Shown here in pieces: positions 1-11,786 of a DNA stretch of 64,000 nucleotides (positions are counted from its first letter, which is position 1; each line of letters starts with the position of its first letter). Location of the stretch: the NCBI GenBank assembly GCA_019022495.1, contig JAFEKR010000091.1, positions 1 through 64,000 of the forward strand. The letters are read 5' to 3'. A program made the position numbers and the translations under genes. The notes beneath the pieces are model-generated. The model did no database searches. It saw nothing but the letters and a program-made list of their open reading frames with translations, and was not told the DNA's origin. The stretch comes from Epichloe hybrida. Its lineage: Eukaryota > Ascomycota > Sordariomycetes > Hypocreales > Clavicipitaceae.

Positions 1-664
1 CACAGACAGCATTGCGCAACAACGCCAGGTTGCTGCCTTCTCCGTCATCGTCCACCCAGCTTGTCTGACGGGCTTGGTCGCAGGCTGCGCATCGATATAC
101 CGCCTCCATGCAAAGCGCGACTTTGGCACAGCTCTCATCATGATGTGCGGTCTCGCTATTGCGTACCTGGCTGCGGTTCGACTCCTGACAGCCAACTATA
201 TCCGGCTAGCCGAGAACTTGAAGTGGAAGCAATGGGTTGCCAATCCCGATGGCAATGATGACTATATCCTCGCAGCTCGGTTTGGCGAGGAAATTATTGC
301 CACGCTGGTTTTGCGAATAATAAAGGCGCCCGCCGCCTCAACAACCAAGAGGACGAGGCCATCTTCGTTCAAGGGTGGGAGCGGCGTCATTCGCGCTTGG
401 ACTACCAGATATAAATATCGCAACAAGGGCATCGGGGGCGATATGCTGCGTCTGGCTGTCCTCACAACTCGAAGCAAGTGTGGTCATGACGCACGAGTGA
501 CTTTTGACCCTGAACACGCCAATAGTGCGCGACCTCTTCATGGCACGTTCAACAGGCCATTTATCAAGAGAGCGGAGCGAGCCTCTGTGGCATTAGAACA
601 TGCCGTTGCCGCTTGTGATCGAGGGGAGAGCAGTTTTCAAGCCGATTGCCCGAGGTCGCGCTAG
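1..664 (+). CDS. GNAT-like acetyltransferase, 5' end cut by the window
   Basis: An open frame runs from the left edge (first full codon at 2) to TAG at 662-664, about 220 residues, with no start codon that must be the real one; the gene begins outside the window. The early part holds a hydrophobic segment (about residues 39-58) that reads as a membrane helix. The C-terminal part has the pattern RNKGIGGDMLRLAV followed by HANSARPL and an Arg/Lys-rich FNRPFIKRAERA stretch. This is what I recall of a family of fungal membrane-associated GNAT-like proteins, in which an R-x-x-G-x-G type loop would bind acetyl-CoA. Seen: the frame, helix and motif. Inferred: acetyltransferase activity; the substrate is unknown. 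It converges on the zinc transporter gene at 1090. Confidence 0.6.
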   Translation, partial: TDSIAQQRQVAAFSVIVHPACLTGLVAGCASIYRLHAKRDFGTALIMMCGLAIAYLAAVRLLTANYIRLAENLKWKQWVANPDGNDDYILAARFGEEIIATLVLRIIKAPAASTTKRTRPSSFKGGSGVIRAWTTRYKYRNKGIGGDMLRLAVLTTRSKCGHDARVTFDPEHANSARPLHGTFNRPFIKRAERASVALEHAVAACDRGESSFQADCPRSR

Positions 665-1089
665 ACTATTTTTGGGTTGTCCCAACATAGAAAGAAATAT
701 CGGACATTTTATAGAAGGCCCATGCGGAAATAACTCTCTGCATCCGTGTGGAATCCTCTGCAATTGGCAGATCTAGTGAGCCGGTAATACTACCTCAAGA
801 ATGATACCCAACCATTTGCTTCAGAAAGTCACAAAAACACCCCCCAGAGCCTCACAACTTAGAGTTCTCCTCCTCCTTCGCACTGACTCTGAAAACGTAC
901 TTGCCCCATGCTTTGACCATACATATCTGATGCGAGGCCGCCGCTGGGGACCGTCTTCCAAACCATGATTGGAGCATGCTAGAAGTAACTCCGACATCCA
1001 GCGAGTAAATCAACACGCGGTAAATGACAGCACAAATATACATACAATTGCGAATTCGCAGACTTGATGGCAGAATGCTGATTCTATGC
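665..1089. other. Intergenic, convergent 3' ends
   Basis: This gap separates the stop of the GNAT-like gene from the stop of the zinc transporter, so it should hold both 3' untranslated regions. I see no further coding pattern, repeat or RNA gene in it. Confidence 0.6.
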
Positions 1090-2618
1090 TCACGCAAACG
1101 CGCCCACTATGGCCATCAACAGAGCACCAGCCACAACGCACAAGTATGCGTGGAGCCTCTTCTTGCCCTTGAGCACACGGTAGCTTTTTTCCGTCAGGAA
1201 GTCTTCTGCCAAGAGCTGGACAAGACCGGCGTACAGCAAGAGACCAGAAGAGATGGCGTTCATGAACCCCACCACCAAAAGACCGCCCATTGACGCTGGA
1301 TCGTACATCTTGTGTACAACAAGCCCGATCGCCTGTCCGATGGGAGTTGTGAGGCCATACGCGAGAACCATCAGCCATGGACGGACAGAGTTCTTGGAAA
1401 ACTGGATGGCAGCAATGCGACTACCCAATGCAAGACCCTCAAATGATTGATGGAAGCTGATGGCGATAAGGAAGACGACGAATGCTGGACCCGTGGCGAC
1501 AGAGACGGCCATGCCGATGAACACACTGTGGAAAAGAATACCAGCTTCGAGCAAGAGGCACTGTAATAGCTGGCGCCTGGCCTCCTCTGGCGACTGCGGC
1601 GGCATCGTGGGATCCGACGCCTCCGTTCGAGTATCTGGTTTCGTCAGAGATACATACACTCCATCGCGGTTGTTGCTGCTGTTGGACGGCGCTGGATCCA
1701 GCTCGTCCATGTCGAGGTCGAGATCAGAGTCCCCGTCGTTGAAGTCATTCTCAGTGGACTTACGTATCTGTGTAGCCGCTGTTGGTGTCGATTCCGGCGG
1801 TGGGGACACGCCAGCAACGAGACCCTGAGAAGCCTCTGCATCACCAAGAGAAAGGTGGTTCGGTCGATGGCTTCTTTTTCGTCGTCCCGACGTTCCAGCA
1901 TGGTGATGGTCATGCAAGGGGACGGTCTGGAACTCGCCATCCCCATCGCTGTCACCGTGGTCGAAAAACCCATGAGAGTGAGAATGTGAATGCCCCGCGC
2001 CCCGCGCCGTCAAGTACGATTCGACGCCAACCACGATGATCGCCGACACCATGGCCACAAAACCAGGCAACGGCGTATACCCTTTGCTGAAAAAATACGG
2101 CAAACACGGGTCGGTCAAAGATTCAAACGCCATCGGCAGCAAATGAACAAAGGCGGTTGCGAGGAGCACACCCGTTCCAATGTGTTGGCAGTAGAAGATG
2201 ATGTTCTTTTGTCGTTTCCCCGTCGTCACTCGTCGTGATACCAAGGGAATTCCACATGCTGTTCGCGCAACTGTTAGCTTTCTTTATTTTTCCTTTATTT
2301 TTTTCAGATTGCACAGGTGCAAAGCATGTAGCTTCTGTGAGTGCTAGCCCGTACCTAATGTGCTCAATGCCAGGATCAACAGCAACGCAAAGATGTGTGC
2401 CACTGTGTCATACCATCCTTTTTGTCTTCCGCCGCACGCTGGACGCTCGCCATCTTCTTTGCGTCTTTGCAGCTCTGCGAGCAGCAGCTTCGTTGGCAGG
2501 GAGGACCACGGCGTATCTGATGCATATGCTGTTAGACCTTCGTCGTAGAGTATTTCCAGCCGGGACAGAGGGGCCTACCATCCATGGCTGCCTCTTGGAT
2601 GTCACCCAACGTGGCCAT
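1090..2618 (-). CDS. ZIP-family zinc/iron transporter
   Basis: Three exons read on the minus strand: 2618-2579, 2516-2355 and 2258-1090, giving 456 residues. Intron 1 (62 nt) has a CTAAC branch point 14 nt before CAG; intron 2 is 96 nt. The product should import Zn2+ or another divalent metal across the plasma membrane or an organelle membrane. Features seen: a first membrane helix ending in LALSTLACGIPL, a second at HIGTGVLLATAFVHLL, and a long cytosolic loop rich in His (HSHSHSHGFFDHG and a later HDHHH) and Asp. The ZIP core helices carry HSVFIGMAV and HQSFEGLALG, whose His and Glu residues form the metal path in this family. The N-terminus is only 13 residues before intron 1. The ATG at 2618 was chosen because no in-frame Met exists in exon 2. 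Metal specificity cannot be read from the sequence. Confidence 0.88.
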
Positions 2619-3175
2619 TGTGGTGGACGGGTTATGTGTTCAGATGCGATGCATCGGTTCACCTCATGACCAAGAAGAACAGATGCGAATTGGACGTAAT
2701 GAAATGATGAGCTGTAAGAGCGCCCTAAACAAGGGTAAGGGCGTGTCAAGGTCGGTTTGGCCTTTGAACAGATTATATATGTACTTTGCGCAGCCTTGTA
2801 TGGAGTGTGGGTCCAGTCTAGTCCGTCACTTGTCTCCTGGTCGGTTTCAGCGCCTGCAGATTGTGTGGAGACCCGCTATTTCATGCTTGTTTGGTGGCTT
2901 GTCAAGTTGTCAGCTACGCCAAGACTGACTAAGAACCTTGTTCATCTCTACGGAGTACAACCATGAAATATGTAGTCTTTCCGACTCTTGCACCAGAGTG
3001 CACTCAGGTCATCGTTTCAATAGTGTTGGCATGCCATCAATATTACATCGAGTTAGCCATCTCGGGAACCAACTACAAATTGTGCCTGAACACACAAAGG
3101 TTTTATCATTAAAGTCATAAATACTCGCGCCACAATGGTATCTATACAAGTCAAGTCAATCTACCTCCCTCACAC
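2619..3175. other. Intergenic between ZIP start and STI1 stop
   Basis: It contains the promoter of the zinc transporter and the 3' region of the co-chaperone gene. One copy of the 9-mer TACGGAGTA lies at 2949-2957. I see no gene here. Confidence 0.5.
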
Positions 3176-5164
3176 TTATCGACCACCGACTCGAATGACA
3201 CCAGCAGCCATGAGCTTCTGGATCTTTGACCTGACACCAGGGTTTCTCATGTGCTCTTGGAGAGCCTTTGGGTCTGACTGTGCCTGCTGCAAAATGGTTT
3301 GCATCACAGGATCTTGCATGATGCTCATGATCTACATCCAAAAACAAATTAGCATACTGTGTGCATCACTTACTCATGTTGACTTGATGATAAGGTGGTA
3401 CAAAAGTATTGTTGGCAAGGCAGTGCACTTACGTCAGGATCCTTCTGCAGTCTCTCCCGAGTCTGCTCCTCGGTCTCATTGTCACGGGCCGCGTACATGG
3501 CACCAAACGCCTTCTGCTGCTGCTGCTCGATCTCGCGAGCATTGGCACCGTTGTGGTGTTCCGCATCAACCTGCTGGGCTTCGGCGCAGGCATCAACACA
3601 CTCGGAATACTTGCGCATGCCGAAGTAGGCCTGGGCCTTGCGAATGTATGCACGGATGAACTTGGGATCCAGCTTAATGGCTTTGTTGCAATCATCGACG
3701 GCGCTGGGGAACTCGAACAGCTTGATAAAGGCAGCGGCGCGATTGCTGTATCCACGGGCATCCTCTGGCGCTCTTTTGATCATCTCTGTGTAGGCAGCGA
3801 CAGCTCCAGGGAAATCGTTCTCCTTGAACTTTTTGTTGCCCTCCTCGCGAGCCTCTTCGGCTTTGGCAGGATCGATGTAGGCCTTCTTGTCGGCTTCTGC
3901 CTTGGTACGCTCCGCATTTCGCAGCTTGTTCAGGACGTCGGGCGTTCGGTGTTCAGTCAGAGATCGTCTGTAGTTCTCCACAGCCTGCTCGAAATCACCC
4001 TTTTTCTCATACGCGGAACCGATGCGAGCATAACTCTTTGCAATCAGCTTGAAATCGGCGTAGATCACGCGGCCCTCTTCGACGGCCTTGGTACAGGTCT
4101 CGATGCACTTATCGTAGTCACCTTTCTCGTAATAGGCAGCTCCCAAATTATTGAGATAGGTGATGTCTTGGAAGATGTCCCAAGCTTTGCTGTAGTGCTC
4201 AATGGCCTCGTCAAACTGACGCTTTTTGTAGTTTTCAGTACCCAGAGCTTTCTCCTTGTCGGCCAATTCTTTGTTTTTTTTCTTCTCCAAAGCCTCCTCA
4301 TCGAGGGGCTCGGGTTCGGGCTCGGGCTCAGGAGCCTTCTTAGCAGCAGGCTCAGTTTTCTTTGGCTCCGGAGCATCAGTCATGTTAGTGTCTCGAGGGT
4401 CTGAATCTCGCATCTCCATGTCGACACCCATCAAGACACCGAGAACCTGGATCATGCGAGGGTCACTGAAAAGATCCTGGGGGTTTCCAGGGTTCTGTTG
4501 CATTTGCTGCAGTTTCGCCATGAATGAAGGATCAGCGAGGAATGCGCTCGTTTTGGGGTTTTTGGCAAGTTTCTCGACCAACTTCGGATCGTTGAACATC
4601 TGACCGAGCCCGCCAGTAGGGTCGCCGCCGAAGCCGCCGCCTAGACAGCCAATGTTAGCTTTTTTGATCATTCAAGACACTTTAAGTATATCCTATACCT
4701 GCTTCGTGCTGCATCGCCTTCTCAACAGAGGCAAGACCACTCTTGAGCTGAGCGTTGTTTGCATCATGTTTCAAACCTTCTTCATATGCCTCGTTGGCAC
4801 CGAGAAGATCACCCTTGCCATGCAAGGCGGCTCCTTTTCTGCCCCAACCCTTGGCCCAGTCAGGCTTGATTTGGATCGTCTTGTCGGCATCTTGCAGAGC
4901 ACTGTCCCATTCCTTCTTGGAAGCATACGCAGCTGATCGGTTACTGTAGAGGATGTGGTTCTCGGGCTGGAGGGCGATTGCCTGGGTGAATTTGTCTCTA
5001 CAAATTGACAATTCGAGTGTCAGCCGCCAACAGCTCATGGGGAGAAGAGCAAAGGAAGGAATGCGCAATAAATGGCTAGGAGCGTCAACATACATGGCAT
5101 CGTCAAAGTTCTTTTCGGCAATGGCCTTGTTGCCAAGAGCTTTAAGCTCATCTGCGGAAGCCAT
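3176..5164 (-). CDS. STI1: Hsp70/Hsp90 co-chaperone Sti1 (Hop)
   Basis: Four exons on the minus strand: 5164-5094, 4997-4699, 4640-3433 and 3331-3176, giving 577 residues, normal for Sti1. The protein hands clients from Hsp70 to Hsp90 in the cytosol. Order of domains: TPR1 (about 1-110, starting MASADELKALGNKAI), a DP1 helical domain (about 125-200, with GGLGQMFNDPKL and NPGNPQDLFSDP), an acidic/Pro linker (EPEPEPEPLDEEAL), TPR2A and TPR2B, then DP2 at the end (IMSIMQDPVMQTIL through NPGVRSKIQKLM). The last exon begins right after QKDPD and carries nearly all of DP2, so a prediction that misses it would lose the domain. The ATG at 5164 starts TPR1 directly, as in the family. A two-unit heat-shock-like motif, TTCGGGAA, is at 5205-5212, about 40 nt upstream of the ATG; a full three-unit HSE was not seen. 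Confidence 0.96.
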
Positions 5165-6071
5165 AGTAGATAGGTAGGTGAATAAGCAGTCGAATTTGCG
5201 CCTGTTCGGGAAAAATGTTGAGGTTGCGATATATTAACGGGGTCGAGCTTTTGGGAAGTCGTACGGAGTAGTCTGTACTTGAATGTTCAACAAGGCAGGG
5301 GCAGTCAGGTGGGGACAGAAAAAGATGGAAGAGCCCGAGTTGCTTAGACCAGTCTTCTAGGTCCTTCGATGGCAAACTGCCAACCGTCAGCCTCATTGGC
5401 CGTTCTCAAGTAGCTGGTGTGGAGCCGCAGAGCCTTTGTTCTGGATGGATGGCTAAAAACAATGCACATGGCTGGGCGCTCTGCTAATCAACCCGAAAGT
5501 AGCAACGACATCGCAACACGTCTTTCGGACTTTTGTTGCGGCTGACACTTGTAGGCAGATACCAAAGTCCAGTCCGAATGCAGGCACTGAATGTACTTTG
5601 TGTCATGCGACAAACTCATCTCCCTCATCGAGCCGGGTCTTACCCTGCAGCCACTTGAATCCCTCTAATTTGTGGTTTCATGGCCCGCATAACGACAAAT
5701 GCAGCAATGTTGGGAGATAGAACTAATCAACGAGTAATTGGCTCTGTGAAAAGCAGCCCGCGAGTGATCATAGTACCAGGGGCCAAACGGGGAAGGCTCC
5801 GTGTAATGGGACGCAGAGTTAAGCACATGCCTACGTAGCTTACAGAGACGGCGGAAGTCCCCTTGAAGTCTTTTTACGAGAGATACAATGTCTCCAATTG
5901 GTGGACTTGCACTTACACTAGCATAAAGCACATGTACGACAGCAACTGTAGCTGTAACTCGAACTCGCCATATTTCGAATGGGTGGTCTATTTCTTCGTC
6001 AATGCAAAAAGTTTGAAAAATTTTCCCCGTATGAAAGACTTCAGAAGAACCAGACCTCGGTACTCTCGTCG
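5165..6071. other. Intergenic, STI1 promoter and NTR2 3' end
   Basis: About 0.9 kb. It holds the STI1 upstream region with the 9-mer TACGGAGTA at 5262-5270. The rest has no convincing coding signal, repeat or tRNA-like sequence. Confidence 0.5.
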
Positions 6072-7558
6072 CTATAACATGTCCATTTCGTCATCCTCAG
6101 TCTGATCTGGCCTTGCAGGCGTAGTCCCGAGGCTGTCGAGCCCTCGCTCCCTAATTAATTTGGCATCGAACCCTGCACCAGCCGCAGTAATTGGCTCTAT
6201 ACTCCCTTGACCCATAGCCTCTTGATATCTCTTGCCAGTCTCATCCAGTAGTGACTGAACCTCTGTTTTCCTCTTGTCGATGTTTTCCCTTTCCTGACGC
6301 AAATGCTCCAAGTGAGCGTCCTTGGCTTTGAGGTCACTCTCCATGGCTTTCAGAGTCGTCTGTAGGCGTGCCAGACATTCAGACAGGCTCGGTAACGGTG
6401 TGATCTTGGGTGGGATTTGGAGTAGCTCCTGGGAGGCATCCTCCCGGGGCTTCTTCAAGCCGTCCAGCCCGGCCTTGCTCTGGGATGCTTCGTAGGCTAT
6501 TCGCCGTTCAGCATCACTGTCTGATGAGTCGTCTGAGCTGTGCCCCTCGGCTGCGGTGATGAGTTCGGCCATTTTTTGTCTATCCTTTGTTCGGCGCTCT
6601 CTTTCCGCTCGCTTGCCAAGCGAGAGGCCCCCGTCCTCTACGTAGTCGTCGCATCCCTCCCCAAGGTCCTCATCTTCAGCTTGTAATCGACCGTCGTCCT
6701 CCTTCTTGCGACTGAAGATAGTAGAATCATCGTCCTCCACCGACAGGAAGTCTTGCTCTTTAGCCAATCGAGCGCGTCGTTCCTTCTTCTCGCGTATTTC
6801 AGCCTCAGAAAGTATTTGCGTGCCGTGCTTTGAGTGTGATGTTCCCGCGAATTCGACAACTACTGCTCCGTCAAGCTCTGAAGGGTCTAGTTCAATGTCG
6901 TCCCCATCACTGGCGTGAATTGTTGATATGTCTCGTGGCGTACTCGGCGTTGATGACTGCAACTCCTCCAGATATTCCTTGCTGTATTTTGGCCGGTCAT
7001 CTTCCTCCTCATCCGGCGATCTCGTAGGAAGTGTTCGTAGAGCAATGCCACGCTTTACTGCGCTATTCTCAAGCGCACGTTTTCCCAGGCCCGGCTTTTG
7101 CGGCGTTGCTGAAACCTCGGCATCGCCATTGCCCTCATTACCACCAAAAGACAACCGCGATTTGGCTGCTTTCTTCTTTTGCTTCGAAGATCCTGTTCGA
7201 TTGATGGTAGGTCGAACGACGACTGGCCCGTCATCTTCTTCGTCCTCATCTACCTTGCCGCTGGCGATGTCAGCGCCATCCTCGTCAGCGGCATTGAAGG
7301 CTTTCCGAAGGCCGGATTGCCTGAGCGGCTTGCGTGCCGACTTATTGCCAAACACTAGCTTGCTTGAATCTGTCTCGGTTCTATCAGTCAGCCTCCCGTG
7401 TTTCTCATCAGCAATCAATTACTCGCTGAAGCAGCAAAAGAGAACGTACCGTTTTGAGGAAAAGATGGGTCTAGACCCGAGAACGCGCTGTCGTTGGATT
7501 CCTCCTCCTCATCGACCTTGATCACTCTGGCTTTGCGTTTCGCCGCAAATGAGGACAT
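6072..7558 (-). CDS. NTR2: Ntr2-domain protein (spliceosome disassembly)
   Basis: Two exons, 7558-7450 and 7369-6072, giving 468 residues. The 80-nt intron ends in GAGACAG with a CTGAC branch point about 18 nt upstream, which fixes the frame. Ntr2 works with Ntr1 to bring the helicase Prp43 to the post-catalytic spliceosome in the nucleus. Seen: a short basic start (MSSFAAKRKARVIKV), an acidic low-complexity N-terminal half with RKPLRQSGLRKAF, the block KYSKEYLEELQSSTPSTPRD, the conserved run ILSEAEIREKKERRARLAKEQDF, a GLSLGKRAERE segment, and a charged predicted coiled coil (about 350-410, with LKAKDAHLEHLRQERENIDK). The arrangement fits the fungal NTR2/GCFC-related family. The gene faces SmG, another splicing factor, across a 237-bp divergent promoter. 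Confidence 0.85.
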
Positions 7559-7795
7559 TTTCCAATCATGATTTCAAATAACGCGGATTTGATAAGTCTG
7601 GTCTTCCTCTTTTAAAAAAGAAACAGTAGCGTCAACGGTCGTGGAAAGCTCACGGCACAAGGCGCCAGGTATCTTATCAGCACGTGACTGGAAATTTGGG
7701 CCGGGGCGCATGCTAGTTCTCGCAGGTGAGCGACAGCGACAGAAGCACGAGCACGCACTCGGCACATCGGAAACGTAATAATCACAAAGCTCAAG
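7559..7795. promoter_or_regulatory. Divergent promoter of NTR2 and SmG
   Basis: Only 237 bp separate the two ATG codons, so both genes must share this region for initiation. Near its middle is CACGTGAC (7681-7688), a Cbf1/E-box type octamer. The same octamer is found in the divergent eIF2alpha/BUB3 promoter at 47551-47558. Binding by a specific factor is inference. Confidence 0.6.
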
Positions 7796-8306
7796 ATGGC
7801 GCCCGCGCAACCTGAGCTCAAGAAGGTATTCCTCGCGTACCACAGAACCCAAAAAACACAGTTGTGAAGCTGAACTGGGCACATCTTTTGAAAACATGAT
7901 GTGACCAGTGGACTATTCGCACGAGACTCGTTCGGTTCTAACAAACTTATTAGTACCTCGAGAAGAGACTCTTCGTGCAATTGAACGGCAGTCGCAAGGT
8001 CATTGGAGTCTTGCGTGGCTACGACGTAAGTTGCATCAAGCTTCGAACTATGAACTGGCCTGGACTGAACCCCCCGCGACAGGTCTTTTTGAACATTGTC
8101 CTCGACGAAGCTGTGGAAGAGAAAGAGGGCGGCGAGAAGGTCAAGATTGGAATGGTAGTAAGTTGCTTTTAGCGAGATTCACTTTTACACGCCATAGACG
8201 GGACTAAAAATTCTGGCAGGTCATTCGCGGCAACTCAGTCGTCATGATGGAAGCTCTAGACCGAATCGGCGGTGACGACCGACGAGGAGACCACCACCAC
8301 CGATGA
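7796..8306 (+). CDS. SMX2: Small nuclear ribonucleoprotein Sm G
   Basis: Four small exons, 7796-7825, 7954-8025, 8083-8157 and 8220-8306, encode 87 residues. SmG is one of seven proteins of the heteroheptameric Sm ring on U1, U2, U4 and U5 snRNA. Seen: the Sm1 motif (KRLFVQLNGSRKVIGVLRGYD, then the NIVLDE loop) and the Sm2 motif (MVVIRGNSVVMMEAL). Introns are 128, 57 and 62 nt; intron 1 has TTCTAAC 16 nt before its TAG. The donor of intron 3 could be read as ATG|GTAGTA or ATGGTA|GTAAGT; the second keeps the double Val of the family. The C-terminus is an unusual GDHHHR. The ATG is 237 bp from that of NTR2. Confidence 0.93.
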
Positions 8307-9148
8307 GCAAAAGGATACTCAACTGGGATTGAAATGGAAAATCTAGGCAAGAAAAGGAAAAGAAAGACAACTTTTTCTGGCGTTCTCGGATGATGAATGG
8401 TGACTCGGAATCGGAATGGTTTTGTCTATGCATATTATTTATTCATGTGCTCAATTGCAAAATGTGTCGCAGTCGGGCAGGAAGGGGCCGCAGCACAAAA
8501 TAAGACACACCAAACTACGCATTTTCCTGCGCCCAAACCTTTCCATCGTACCAGCCTATCATTTCCTCATCATATGTACTCTGCCAGCCCTCGATGCCTC
8601 CTCTCAAAATGGCTGATGGATGACATGCTTGCTTCGCCGACCTCGTTGAGATAGTCTTGCATCCAGCCGGCGCATCTGGGGCCGCGACCATTGGAAATTC
8701 CTACCAAGATAGAAATGAGATTCACGTCAAGCTGGTTACTTTGAATTCAGGAAAGGATGCCCACCATGGCGGGGTATCTTGGCTCTGAGCAGCCGCCATG
8801 CCTGAACACGAATGATGACTGTGTTTCTTTGCGAGGCTGAATGAAAGGGTGTCTCGGTTGTGTCTCTGGAAAATCATTTCTCGCGGCCTGTGAAGCGCAA
8901 TGCGGACTTAGCAGCAGAACGTGGCGCGGCTGAGGTTGAATGAATCAGAGCTTAGCCGCATGCCCCTCAATGGCATTCATGATACTTCGGAATAGTGTCA
9001 TTCTATATGAAACGTATCTCAGATACGTCGTATTATTCAAGGGAGTAGATGTTTGCTTCATACAATCTATCATCATCGCTTGTTCGTCCTACAGTTGTTT
9101 CAAATCCCTGTCCCAGGGCGCTCATCTTTATTGCAATCATTTTCTCAC
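8307..9148. other. Intergenic, convergent 3' ends
   Basis: About 0.84 kb between the SmG stop and the stop of the Zn2Cys6 regulator. I see only AT-variable non-coding sequence, with no repeat or RNA gene I can support. Confidence 0.5.
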
Positions 9149-11786
9149 TTACACCTGTTGGGGCGGTTCCCCTGGCCCCAGTGGGCTAGCCACGGAGTTC
9201 ATTATCAGCGTACCCCAGTCCAAGTAGTCATCAAACCAGATAGTAGGATCAATGCCGTCCAGCAAGTCGGATGTCCATGGTGTGCTGCCCAAGACATTCT
9301 GGATCTGGGTCTGGTCCTGTTCAAAGCAATTGCTGACGAGACCGCCAGCAGGCTGACCCATGTTTCCAGTTGCATCCGATGTCTGCGGGTATGAACCTCG
9401 CCAATGCTGGAAATTTCCCACCTTGCCTACTCGATATGAACCCTCAGCGGCAGCAGCGACAGTTTCAGCCCATTTCTCCAACTTCACGCGGGTTATGCGA
9501 ACTTTGAGGGCACTGAATGTCCATACGTTATTTTCTGTCTTTTCATCTTCGGGCGAATTTTGTTGGTAGAGATTGTTGACTTGTTCGCATCTCGTGCACA
9601 TTGTGGAAAGAATCTCGGGAATGTTGATGATTAAACCTGGCTGTGACTGGAGCTGGAGTTGTAGGGCAGCCACGGCCTGAATAAGGTCTTGATCACCACA
9701 TTGCTGCTTTGGATCACCGCCCTGGTTGTCCTTCTGTGGTGGCCTGTTCCCAGCCAAGCTTTTGGTCGGGATTTGAGAGTCTGAGCTGTACATAGAATTG
9801 CCGTCGCCAACTGGCATCGGCGTGGCTCCCTCATACACTGTTCTAGGTGTTGCCAATTGCGCCCACCTCCCGAGCATTGTCAACGCGTACACAAGCTGAG
9901 ACATGCTGGAGAGTGGGTGTCGGAAATATGAAGAGGCAGGAACGAGTAACCAGTTATCGAACCAGTTTCGAAGCGCTGCACTTGATTGGTACAGTTTGTC
10001 AAGTGGCGTGCCACGACCGATTTGACCGGCAGTCATGGATCTCACGAGGGATTTTACCAAGGTAATGTCGACGGCAGGCGGCTCGTAGAGGCGCAGTTTT
10101 GCGGTATTAAGATAAGTCATGAACAAGTCTAGTACAAAGTCAGCGCCATCAAGTCGAGAAGCGGAGCTCAACAGCAGAAGGGATGTTCCACATACTATCG
10201 TTTTGAAGCCTTGCTGGCAGACTGTCGCGCATAGTATCGATTTCTTTCTGGAAAGCCGCTATGTAAGCCGACGTTGGGGCGGGCGGAATACCAGGAATAT
10301 CTTCCTCAGCCCTGTCCTTGGACGTGAACTCGAATATTCGCTCCGTCAATCTCTGTATCCGAATGAGATACATCAAAGTAATGTCGGACTCGTATTCTCT
10401 CCCGTTTTCGAGAGCCTTTAAGCATTCTTGAACATATGGCGTATATTTCATTGACTCAATTCGATTGAAGCTGACGGAGACACTTGCTTGGTGTTAGTTG
10501 AGCGCTCTTGCGTAATTTCGGCAAGTTTACAAAAACTCACTTGCATGTTAGAAACCACACGCCGAGAAGGGCTCTTCTTTCTTCGTTTGTACGACCAGCT
10601 GGCTCATCTGGCCGGACCACCATCAGCCGAGCTTGCTCGCGCACCCCGGGAGGATAGTTCAGCGATAGGTCTGACACCATGCTCATGGCCAGTGAAAGTA
10701 GGTTGTGCAGTTGAGCATGTATCAAGCAGTGATATTGATGCCAAGCGATCATGACCAAGATGCCTTGAAGAAGTTCCAGCGACCGAGCCGACCGCAAGAG
10801 AACGTGATCCGCAATGTGGCTCATGAGCCGGAACAGCTGAGCGCTCATTGACCTGAGGCTTCTGAACGAGGTGACCATCCTGATGGCAGACATCAAGAAT
10901 GGCCTACTGGAATGTAATTCAGAAGCACTGGTTGATGGTGGAATAATGACGAACGGAAACACAGGTTGCATCTGGGTCCTAAAGAGCTCCAACAGCACAT
11001 CATCAGAATCTGGGGGAGGAGGTGCACTCCCGGGTTCTGGTCGGCAGATGCACGACGGAATTGCGTTCGAGTTGTAAATTCCCGGGATCGTCCAAGCATT
11101 TGAATATGGCCGATACGATGTCGTGGAGCTCGCTGACGGGGTGTCTTGGGCAATGGCCGATTGTTCCCTGGCCGCGGCATCGCTAAGAGTATTGAGCGGA
11201 GTGTGGTTGCTGGGTAATTCTCCAGAAGCCTGAAGAAGATTGACCAGGCCATTGAGTCTTTCCTCAATCTGTGCCGTCCGACTATTTCTCAAATATTAGC
11301 GCATCGTGACGATGTTGGACCGGATGAAAAGCCAGCCCGCTCGCTTGAATTGAGACGAGCCGAGGTCCAATCGCGTAGGTAATGCGCCGTCGCGTCGCGG
11401 GAACTCCTCTAATTTGAAAATCGACTTGGTAAATTGACTTACGAAGATTTGACCTGTCTCTTCTTGCGTGGCCGATGAACCTGTCCCGTGCATTCTTTCA
11501 AAAGTCTTTGGCACCTTCATGTCAACAATTCGTGTTAGCCAACAATACCCACATCACGCAGTGAGTGGCTGATGAAGCGGCAGTTGGGAACCAGTGACCA
11601 CCATTGTCAGCAAAGACTAACAGGGTTATAGGCAAATCTTGTGTACCTGTCGCACTTTGCGTTTCGGTCAGGATTTGACCGAATGCATTTCGCTTTTGCC
11701 GTGGCGCACGCAGCGCATGCCGCTCCCCATTTCGCCGTTGGAAGCTTGCTCGTATCTGCGTTGTCGTCGCCGGCTCGGTTCGCCAT
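9149..11786 (-). CDS. Zn(II)2Cys6 transcription factor with fungal regulatory domain
   Basis: Five exons on the minus strand: 11786-11647, 11514-11443, 11281-10541, 10470-10196 and 10128-9149, giving 735 residues. It is a nuclear DNA-binding regulator. The zinc cluster is split by intron 1. It reads CAACATAKAKC, ten residues, then CDRC and QRLLKEC, so the six cysteines follow C-x2-C-x6-C-x10-C-x2-C-x6-C. A basic linker (HRPRKKRQVKS) and a short coiled-coil-like dimerisation stretch (TAQIEERLNGLVNLL) follow. The middle region from about residue 150 matches the fungal-specific transcription factor (MHR) domain. No target gene can be read; its neighbours are housekeeping genes. The ATG at 11786 puts the zinc cluster within 30 residues of the start, as usual. 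Confidence 0.87.

Noticed and set aside
3409..4404. 331-codon open frame on the plus strand, hydrophobic
   Set aside because: It is the antisense of the STI1 coding exon. Lys/Glu-rich codons read backwards give Leu/Phe-rich sequence, and the sense strand has a full family match.
5665..5931. 88-codon minus-strand frame
   Set aside because: No recognisable motif, no splice partner, and no neighbouring exon extends it.
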